The position numbers were made by a program, and so were the translations under genes. DNA of 49,621 bases from [Scytonema hofmanni] UTEX 2349 (lineage in GTDB: Bacteria; Cyanobacteriota; Cyanobacteriia; Cyanobacteriales; Nostocaceae), in assembly GCF_000582685.1 (NCBI RefSeq), contig NZ_KK073767.1:55412-105032 (forward strand), given 5' to 3'. Positions 18,422 through 25,073 of the stretch are shown one piece after another. The notes beneath the pieces were generated by a model. The model had not been told where the DNA came from. It saw only the letters and a program-made list of their open reading frames with translations, and did not search any database. Numbering within the stretch: the stretch's first letter is position 1; every line of letters begins with the position of its first letter.

Positions 18422-21400
18422 TCACGGGAACGAGCGAATTTCTCCATGCTGCCGAATATGCTCTACTAACATCTTGGTGTGACCACCTCCTTGCTCCAGA
18501 TGCTCTAAATTCCCCACCAAAATAAATAATTCCCTAGCACGACTCACAGCCACATTCAGCAGATTCGGTCGGCGATTAATAAACCACAGCGAATCTTCTT
18601 TACGGCACTGGCGAGTGGATAGGAGAATCACCGATTTCTCGCCCCCTTGAAAGGTGTGAATTGTCCCAATGCTGTTATTGCTAAAATCTTTCCAGCGTGA
18701 GCATAAACGAGACCCAAGGGCGTTGGCTTGACGACGATAAGGCGAAATTACCCCAATTGTTTTTTCCGAGTCAGGCGAATCAATGCAGTAACCATACTTA
18801 AGCAGCTCCTCAATAATCGCTTCGACGGCTCTCGTTTCTTCAGGGTTTGTGTGGGATTCGTACTTGCCTTCGACGTGGTAAGCAATCAAGTTGGAACCAA
18901 GTGCAGAAGCTTTGTCGGGGGTTTTGATGATTAAGCCATAGTTACAGAGGCGATCTGAAAAAGTGATAATGGGTGGAACACAGCGGTGGTGTTCTTTGAG
19001 AATAATTCCGTTGCCCAAGTCTCCCGATTGACCACTAGCTCCTGCTGCTCGGTGATACGCGGTTGCTGTGTCGCAAGCTGTGGGACTGTAACGGTCATAG
19101 TCTGACTCGCTCAGTCCCCGTTTGAAAAAAGCCTGCGTGCAATATTGTTCTAGAGTTTGTTTGCTAAAGCTAATAACTGGCTCCAACTGCAAGGGGTCGC
19201 CCACCACAAGAGCCTTTTTGCAGCGCACGAGGGCAGGAAATAGCTGATGGACGGGAATCATCCCGGCTTCATCGACAATCAGCTGGTCAATGCAGCCACT
19301 GTCAGGATAGGGCAGTAGATTGCGGACAGAGTGCAGCGTTGAAGTGATAACTGGAAACAGCAGGCTGAGGTCAGAGTAAATATTTCGCCAGTCACGCCCA
19401 AAGGAGCGGTAAGCCTCCCATTCGCCACTCAAAACACTAATGTAAGTCTTTAAAGAGGCAATAACTTCATGCTTGCGTTGTAGTGCTTGGAGTTGCAGAT
19501 ACTGCCAAGACCACTCAAATAATTGCACAGAAAGCGGGTGGTGTTCGGTGTAGAAGCGAGTGTAAAAATCTTGAGTGGGATAGCCAGCCAACCGTTTTTC
19601 AACTTGTTGTTTCTCAGCAACAAGGTCATCTTGACGGCGTTGGAGCGAGTCTAAATGGGTTTGAGTGTCAGCCAATTTCTGAAATTTGGCGTGCCACTGG
19701 TGTGCTGCTTCTAGTTGTAAAGCGACAGAGGAGCAAGCAGCAGACAGAGATTCCCTGGTGAGAGGAATTTGAAAGGGAAAGGGTGTTGCTAGGGTAGCCA
19801 GAATCGGAGCTGAAATCTGTTTGTGCAACTTTCGTAGGATGTGTGCCTCAGTGGTTCTGGTCAGCTTTTGCCAGAATCTCGTGAGCCAGTGCCGCAATCG
19901 CACCCACCAATTACCATTTTTACGATTAAATTGGGAGCGGTCTACATGTGGAAGCGATCGCTTGGCATTGTCCAAATGCGGTTTGATTATCTGGTAGGCT
20001 TCTAGGGGGAATTGGGAGTAGTCGGGTTCGGAATATGGTAGCTGTTGTTGAAGTTGCTGCTTAATCTGAGGCGTTTCTATCTCAACAGACAGAGCTTCGA
20101 TATTCTCAACAAGCTCTCGAAGCAGTTGTTCATCCTCTGCCCGTTGTTGAAGTTGTCTTTGGTCAAACTCTAGTTGAGAATGCAGTTGGTTGACTCCTGC
20201 CAACAATTTTTCCGACACTTCCTGGCATTCGGTTTCGTTAAAAGTCTCCTTCTGTAACCAGTCAATGGCAGCTTGTAGTTTGGGTATAACAAGTTTTGTG
20301 ATTAACTCTTTGGAGCCTCCTGATAAGTAAAATCGGTCGGTTGGAAAGTCTTGAGCTAATCGTTGCTCAACATTGGAGACAGCCCGATTATTCGTACTGG
20401 TAACAAGGGTCAGATTACTTTCATCTTGTCCCGTTTGCGCCAACTGCACAGCCCGCTTAACGACTTGCTGGGCTATTTTGTGCAACAGCAAGGTAGTCTT
20501 GCCATTTCCCGGAGGACCAATAACGGCAGTGATGGGGTTCTCTTGGGAGGGTCTTTCCGTAGACTCCGGTGGACAGCCTTGTTTTGTAGATCCGCGATTC
20601 CCCACGACATTTTTTGATGTTCGCGCTTGCGTCTTAGAAGGAGAAGGCTGTCCACCGGAGTCAAGGATTGGTGTAGCGGTGTGTTTGAGAGCCACTGCTT
20701 GAGAGTCAGTGGGGGGATGAGTTGGAAAAGCTCCCAGAAACAGTATCTCGTGGTGTTGTGGTTGGGGTTGCCCGAACAGATATTCACAAGCGGGATGACC
20801 ATCATCTGCCCACTCCCACTGCGGCTGCTCTAATATTTTCTGTAAGTCTTTTTTGAGATTGTAATTGTAAGCAACGAAGTCGAAGTGCAGCAGATAGGGA
20901 GCGCGTTTGGTTGTGTAAGGTTTGACTGGCAAGTCAACAAGGTCAATAAAGTCTTGCAGATTGGTGAAAGATTGCTTAAAGGTGGTTTCTAAGAAGACCT
21001 TGAGACCTTCTTTTATGACTAAGGCTTCGATTTCTTCTTCGTCAAGCTGATACAATTCCATCAAGTTTGGGGGAACGGGTTGGAACTCAAAAGAAGTCAA
21101 ATCCCAACCTTTAGCGCGGTAGTTGCCTTGAAAGATGCTAGAAATATCAATCTTGAATAGGGGATAAAATCGGCGACTGCCTTCAATTGCCCGCCAAATC
21201 TGAGGCAAAGCTACAGCCATTTGAAAGTCATTATTTTTCCCTTTCTTCTTGAGCGCAAGGAATTGTTGTTTGAGTTGTTTAAATAAGGATTCTTCTATAA
21301 GCAGATTATCGCCGACCAGGGAGATGCCTTTGTCAAAGATTTGGTTATCATCGTCGGCAGCATCAACTTCAGCATGGGAGAGGTTTTCCAGATAAAAGAA

Positions 21401-21448
21401 ATCCAACCAAGCGTTCAGTAGCTGATCAATCTTATGCTTATCTAGCAT
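18422..21448 (-). CDS. superfamily 1 (UPF1-like) helicase / AAA domain protein
   Basis: A 1008-residue protein with the split SF1 helicase motifs: Walker A GPPGNGKTTLLL near 313, a ~400-residue helical, glutamine-rich insertion, Walker B VDEAGMIPVHQ near 728, GDPLQLEPV, ISPYRRQ, HTFQGGEKSVILLS and NVAVSRARELF near 967. It resembles UPF1/Dna2-type bacterial helicases that unwind nucleic acid 5' to 3'. An in-frame palindromic insertion (20562-20662) sits just before Walker A, encoding a Ser/Pro/Gly-rich linker. It lies between parB and the relaxase on the same strand, so a role in plasmid replication, transfer or defence is plausible. ATG 21448 has no obvious ribosome-binding site. Confidence 0.85.
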   Translation of the reverse strand: MLDKHKIDQLLNAWLDFFYLENLSHAEVDAADDDNQIFDKGISLVGDNLLIEESLFKQLKQQFLALKKKGKNNDFQMAVALPQIWRAIEGSRRFYPLFKIDISSIFQGNYRAKGWDLTSFEFQPVPPNLMELYQLDEEEIEALVIKEGLKVFLETTFKQSFTNLQDFIDLVDLPVKPYTTKRAPYLLHFDFVAYNYNLKKDLQKILEQPQWEWADDGHPACEYLFGQPQPQHHEILFLGAFPTHPPTDSQAVALKHTATPILDSGGQPSPSKTQARTSKNVVGNRGSTKQGCPPESTERPSQENPITAVIGPPGNGKTTLLLHKIAQQVVKRAVQLAQTGQDESNLTLVTSTNNRAVSNVEQRLAQDFPTDRFYLSGGSKELITKLVIPKLQAAIDWLQKETFNETECQEVSEKLLAGVNQLHSQLEFDQRQLQQRAEDEQLLRELVENIEALSVEIETPQIKQQLQQQLPYSEPDYSQFPLEAYQIIKPHLDNAKRSLPHVDRSQFNRKNGNWWVRLRHWLTRFWQKLTRTTEAHILRKLHKQISAPILATLATPFPFQIPLTRESLSAACSSVALQLEAAHQWHAKFQKLADTQTHLDSLQRRQDDLVAEKQQVEKRLAGYPTQDFYTRFYTEHHPLSVQLFEWSWQYLQLQALQRKHEVIASLKTYISVLSGEWEAYRSFGRDWRNIYSDLSLLFPVITSTLHSVRNLLPYPDSGCIDQLIVDEAGMIPVHQLFPALVRCKKALVVGDPLQLEPVISFSKQTLEQYCTQAFFKRGLSESDYDRYSPTACDTATAYHRAAGASGQSGDLGNGIILKEHHRCVPPIITFSDRLCNYGLIIKTPDKASALGSNLIAYHVEGKYESHTNPEETRAVEAIIEELLKYGYCIDSPDSEKTIGVISPYRRQANALGSRLCSRWKDFSNNSIGTIHTFQGGEKSVILLSTRQCRKEDSLWFINRRPNLLNVAVSRARELFILVGNLEHLEQGGGHTKMLVEHIRQHGEIRSFP
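20562..20662. repeat. 101-bp element with 19-bp perfect inverted ends, in frame in the SF1 helicase
   Basis: GACTCCGGTGGACAGCCTT (20562-20580) is perfectly inverted at 20644-20662. The segment encodes a proline/glycine/serine-rich stretch (DSGGQPSPS through GCPPES) immediately N-terminal to Walker A. Size and ends suggest a MITE-like palindromic repeat tolerated in frame. Confidence 0.85.
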
Positions 21449-21542
21449 TGTCAGGAAAGGGCGATCGACTTTGGCTTTAAATGCTAGTGTAGTTTATTAA
21501 TTTTGCTTTTGTGGTTTGTTATACACTCTCGAATACAGCAAT

Positions 21543-21774
21543 GGTAAGGGTTTTACGGATTATGGGTGTTGTTTTTAGTGGCGTTTAATCGAGAGTGAGA
21601 AGCCTTAAGGGAGAATACTTCCTCAAAGGTAAAACGACGTAGGTTTTAGTGGCGTTTAATCGAGAGTGAGAAGGGTTTCCGGTTCAGCCAGGTTCGTAGT
21701 TGCTTATACACTGTACAATGCACTAAGGGTAAGGGTTTTACGGATTATGGGTGTTGTTTTTAGTGGCGTTTAAT
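21543..21774. repeat. nested direct repeats including duplicated parB 3' ends
   Basis: The 47 bases at 21543-21589 recur exactly at 21728-21774, the latter running into the parB stop codon. TTTTAGTGGCGTTTAAT occurs three times (21573, 21644, 21758). Behind two of these copies the minus strand still reads like the parB C-terminus: LAEPETLLTLD-stop near 21660-21690 and LLTLD-stop near 21590, against LAELETLLTEN-stop in the gene. The 321-base gap between parB and the SF1 helicase is thus largely made of partial copies of the parB tail. Confidence 0.8.
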
Positions 21775-23200
21775 TTTCAGTAAGAAGGGTTTCCAGTTCA
21801 GCCAGAAGTGTTTCTAGACGAGTTTGCTTGTTGGGGTCATCCCAAATCCGGGCTTTCTTCACCTGACGGATTGTGGCATCTAGACGAGACTTGAGAGGCG
21901 TTGGTGGTGGCGTAGTGGGTGATAGAGTTTGGATGTGTTCTTTAATTTGCGATAGCGACCAGTTATTGGCAACGGCTTTTTCTAAGACGGTTTGCCGTGT
22001 CAAATCTTCTTTAATTTGGGCAATGACTTTGGCTTTGGTGTAGGCAATTTGTCCAGAGCGCAGCACATTGAGGATGTCTTCTGGGAGGTTTAGTAGAGGC
22101 AGGCGATTATTGACGAAGGACTCCCAGGTCATTGTCCCTAAGCCGGTAAATACTTCTTCAATAATTTTCAAATCTGGGTTGACACTTAAATTCGGGTTAG
22201 GGGATGGCGATGAACCATCCGATTCATTCTTGCCAATAACGTTATTGGCAGAGTCTGATTCCTCCGATTCATTCTTGCCAATAACGTTATTGGCAGATTT
22301 ACCCTCATCAGATTCATTCTTGCCAATAATGTTATTGGCAGATTCCGGTTCATCATCCGATTCATTCTTGCCAATAATGTTATTGGCAGATTCCGGTTCA
22401 TCATCCGATTCATTCTTGCCAATAACGTTATTGGCAGCGTCTGGATCTGACTCAGTTTTGCCAATAACGTTATTGGCAGATTCCATCTCATCTGATTCCC
22501 TCTTCCCAATAACGTTATTGGCAGAGTCTAATTCATTATCCGATGCTTCACTTTTGCCAATAACGTTATTGGCAGATTCCGGTTTATCCGATTCATTATC
22601 GGCAGTGTCAGGTTCATCCAAGTCATTCTTGCCAATAACGTTATTGGCAGAGTTTTGAGCCGATGCTTCACTTTTGCCAATAACGTTATTGGCAAGTTTG
22701 GCGGCTTCTTTTTGTTCGCGTTGCAGGCGATGCAGTAAGGTTGGAACTGACTCAACATTGCGCTTTAATCTGACTGCCAACAGTTGTAGGATGCCTTCAG
22801 TTTCCTCCACTGGGTTAAGGTCTTCTCGAAGCAAGTTTTCTATTAGTGCCAGTTGAAAAGCATCTTCGTTACTTAACTCGCGGACAACGACGGGGACTTT
22901 TTCAAGTCCACAATCTTTTGCGGCGCGGTAGCGTCGTTCCCCTGCCACTAATTCGTATTTACCCTCATCAATGGGGCGCACTAATAAGGGTTGCAGGATG
23001 CCATGCTGTTTGACTGAGGAGATTAACTCGTTTAGAGCTTGGGGGTCAAAGTAACGCCTGGGTTGCTGCTGGGGGAGACTTATCTGCTCTAATGGCACGT
23101 TGTGGGTGGACTCGGCGGCAGCGTTGGGAGATAAATCGCTTCTGGGGTCCCAAGGCACTTCAATTTGACTTTTGAGAGGTTGGTTACGTTTGCGGATCAT
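21770..23200 (-). CDS. parB: ParB-family partition protein with ten ANNV/IIGK repeats
   Basis: A 476-residue ParB. The N-terminal ParB/Srx domain (about 35-130) has GERRYRAA (87-94) and ENLLREDLNP (121-130). A region expected to be the helix-turn-helix domain starts near 131 but is interrupted at about 169-325 by an acidic, Ser/Asp/Glu/Asn-rich insertion with ten ANNVIGK or ANNIIGK heptads, then resumes at IIEEVFTGLGTMTWESF and LPLLNLPEDILNVLRSG. The C-terminus is a short helical tail. Each heptad is encoded by a 20-bp DNA palindrome. Known role: binding parS and spreading on plasmid DNA for segregation with ParA. The ATG overlaps the parA stop by four bases (ATGA), so the pair is co-translated. 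The centromere role proposed for the palindromes is inference. Confidence 0.92.
   Translation of the reverse strand: MIRKRNQPLKSQIEVPWDPRSDLSPNAAAESTHNVPLEQISLPQQQPRRYFDPQALNELISSVKQHGILQPLLVRPIDEGKYELVAGERRYRAAKDCGLEKVPVVVRELSNEDAFQLALIENLLREDLNPVEETEGILQLLAVRLKRNVESVPTLLHRLQREQKEAAKLANNVIGKSEASAQNSANNVIGKNDLDEPDTADNESDKPESANNVIGKSEASDNELDSANNVIGKRESDEMESANNVIGKTESDPDAANNVIGKNESDDEPESANNIIGKNESDDEPESANNIIGKNESDEGKSANNVIGKNESEESDSANNVIGKNESDGSSPSPNPNLSVNPDLKIIEEVFTGLGTMTWESFVNNRLPLLNLPEDILNVLRSGQIAYTKAKVIAQIKEDLTRQTVLEKAVANNWSLSQIKEHIQTLSPTTPPPTPLKSRLDATIRQVKKARIWDDPNKQTRLETLLAELETLLTEN
22231..22694. repeat. array of ten 20-bp palindromes TGCCAATAACGTTATTGGCA inside parB
   Basis: Copies start at 22231, 22276, 22321, 22369, 22417, 22459, 22504, 22555, 22630 and 22675. 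Seven are perfect. Those at 22321 and 22369 have one central change (encoding Ile for Val), and the one at 22504 has one outer change that is silent. A decayed half-site remains near 22597-22604. Spacings are 42-51 bases (one of 75 across the decayed site), all multiples of three. Codon third positions within the motif are identical in all but one case, whereas the lysine codon just outside alternates AAG/AAA. Confidence 0.97.
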
Positions 23201-23952
23201 TTCAAGGACTCCATGCTGCTAGCTAACTGTTTAAGGACAGCAACAGCTGGATGCTTTGGCTCATACACGGCTAAGGGCATTCGGTCTTCTGTTGCATCAA
23301 CAAAGGTAGTGGAACGAGGAATGGGGGGAAAGACTTTTCCTGCGAGAGAGAGTTGTTCTTGAATTGCTCCCAAGGTGCGAGTGTCTTGGGAATTACGGGA
23401 ATCGTATTTTGTAGGAACGAAACCAGCTATCTCAAGATGACGGTTGACTTTGGTGCGAATCCTGGCGACGGTTTTCAGGAGTTCGTTTGTTCCTTCAAAG
23501 GCTTTGAAATGGGTTTCGATGGGGACAAGGACATGAGTAGCGGCTACAAGAGAAATGTAACTTAGCAGTCCTAGACTGGGAGGGCAGTCTATTAAGATGA
23601 AGTCGTAATCGTCCCGGATTGGCTCAATAGCTTCTTTGAGGCGAAAGTCGCGCAGTTCGGCATTGACCAATAGCATTTCCGCTGTACTAAGGGTGGTGTT
23701 GGTGGGGGCTAAGTCCATGCCATGAATTCCCTGATGAATCGGCAGGGGTTGTTCTTCGACTATGGCATCATAGACGGTTTTGTTTAAAACTCTAGGAACT
23801 AAACCCATAAAGATTGTTAAGGAGCCTTGAGGGTCCATGTCGATGAGGAGGACACGATGTTTGAGTTGTGCTAAATGATAGCCCAAGTTTTGGGTAAGAG
23901 TTGACTTGGCGACACCACCCGCTTGATTAAATATTGCAATTATTCGGCTCAT
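23197..23952 (-). CDS. parA: ParA-family partition ATPase
   Basis: A 251-residue ParA/Soj-type deviant Walker ATPase that positions plasmid copies on the nucleoid together with ParB. The Walker A-like loop is NQAGGVAKST (9-18): the P-loop lysine K16 is present, but the signature lysine usual at the start of the motif (KGG) is an alanine, a variant I believe occurs in cyanobacterial ParA proteins. Walker A' LLIDMDPQGS and Walker B FILIDCPPSLG are intact. There is no N-terminal helix-turn-helix, so it belongs to the short type that does not itself repress transcription. The stop overlaps the parB start by four bases. Start ATG 23952. Confidence 0.95.
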   Translation of the reverse strand: MSRIIAIFNQAGGVAKSTLTQNLGYHLAQLKHRVLLIDMDPQGSLTIFMGLVPRVLNKTVYDAIVEEQPLPIHQGIHGMDLAPTNTTLSTAEMLLVNAELRDFRLKEAIEPIRDDYDFILIDCPPSLGLLSYISLVAATHVLVPIETHFKAFEGTNELLKTVARIRTKVNRHLEIAGFVPTKYDSRNSQDTRTLGAIQEQLSLAGKVFPPIPRSTTFVDATEDRMPLAVYEPKHPAVAVLKQLASSMESLK

Positions 23953-24218
23953 AAGTGAGTTGATTGGCTCTGCCCCATATAGAGGTAAGATAACTCAATT
24001 AGTGCTGTTAAATTGTGTTTGTCTCGTAAAAAGACTTGATGGCGTTCTTAAGAAGCGATCGCAGAGTCAAGAAGTGCGATCGCTTCTTTAGCCCTATCCC
24101 CGAATTGCCTTTCAGAGGATTCTAGCCAAGTGGAGCTTGGCTGGAACACAGAGATCCGTTTGGGGTTGGGGGACATACGGGCGATGGTCTCTTATAGTAC
24201 CGCCGTTGGCGTAAAGCC

Positions 24219-24328
24219 TTCTCTACGAGACGCTACGCGAACGGCATAGCTGAGTCCTTCGGACACGCTACGCGAACGCTTACGGCGGAGCCTCTCGTAG
24301 AGAAGCCGACGCACAACTAAGGCATCGC
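24219..24328. repeat. GC-rich cyanobacterial repeat with inverted ends and a distant inverted copy
   Basis: TTCTCTACGAGA (24219-24230) is inverted at 24293-24304, enclosing two copies of ACGCTACGCGAACG. Overlapping its right edge, 27 bases (24302-24328) are an exact inverted copy of 16389-16415 downstream of the relaxase. Such repeats are scattered in many filamentous cyanobacteria. Confidence 0.8.
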
Positions 24329-24420
24329 TCGAAAGCTCGGCACCGCTCCAGAACGTGCTTCAAGCGCTGCCGGGAGCGCAAGTACTCTATGCCGCCCCTG
24401 AATGTTGAGTGATGCGCGGA

Positions 24421-24438
24421 AAATTCCGTAGTAAGTAT
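24421..24438. repeat. second copy of the 18-bp element AAATTCCGTAGTAAGTAT
   Basis: Exact match to 18333-18350 in the same orientation, also followed by an AT-rich TATTTAT stretch. It lies upstream of the parA-parB operon as the other lies upstream of the relaxase gene. Confidence 0.7.
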
Positions 24439-24839
24439 TATTTATATTCTCAAGTGTAAAGTTGCTAGCTGTATGTGAAGATGTATCGTTTATCAATCAC
24501 TGTGTCATCAAAAACTAGATATGCATTATCACTTACTTGGATAATATCTTTAACATTATCCCAAAGCAAGCGTGGGGGAGCGCTTTTCATTTTTGAGATA
24601 GCGGTTAATTAAATCAATTGCTAATCTGCTCTAAATGCTCTGCCAAATTTGTCAGAGTATAATTAATTTGACTGCTTAGTAAGTATTGGCAATAGTTAAG
24701 TTTAGTAAATCTCATTGCTAAACAAGTTTTTTGATCCACCCTCTATTAATTTTCTCATAAAATTTTCCAGTCAACTTTCCACAATTGATTAGTATTACTA
24801 ATTTAAGCTTGAGGCGATCACTGAAATTCTTTCTTAGAA

Positions 24840-24946
24840 GACAAATGTAATACTAGATAGCGATCGCCCTGTACCAGTTACGTCAGATATGCTAATACAA
24901 AGGTACTACTAAATGGCGATCGCCTGTGCCAGTTGCGTAAGTCCTG
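24840..24946. repeat. diverged 57-base tandem repeat ending in a cyanobacterial MITE end
   Basis: The block from 24840 (ACAAATGTAATACTAGATAG) recurs, diverged, from 24897, each containing GCGATCGCC and a CCAGTT-CGT core. The second copy ends with the 21-base sequence at 24926-24946, which is exactly inverted at 39745-39765. It lies about 130 bases before NRPS1. Confidence 0.6.
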
Positions 24947-25073
24947 TAACCTAAATAACCAACCAAAGCGAAATAAATCGTACTATAACAATTCACATTT
25001 GTGAGCGTTGACAACATTCAGGGGCTGAGAAAAAGTTTCTATAAATTCCACCACAACTATTTGCCATTCACTT

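Larger units (their letters stand above)
23953..25073. other. 1.1-kb intergenic region upstream of parA and NRPS1
   Basis: No gene is supported. It separates divergent parA and NRPS1 and must contain both promoters, though none is obvious. It holds HIP1 octamers (around 24055 and 24080), a GC-rich cyanobacterial repeat (about 24190-24375), an exact copy of the 18-bp element found before the relaxase (24421-24438), and a diverged 57-base tandem repeat (24840-24950). The AT-rich part from 24440 to 24840 looks featureless. Confidence 0.6.

Noticed and set aside
22231..22694. CRISPR array
   Set aside because: Repeats are short perfect palindromes with 22-31-base coding spacers in frame with ParB, no cas genes are nearby and two copies sit elsewhere as a pair.
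22068..22758. Open frames on both strands rich in LPITLLA repeats across parB
   Set aside because: They are by-products of the palindrome spacing being a multiple of three, which keeps other frames open; parB in the ANNVIGK frame has the conserved domains on both sides.
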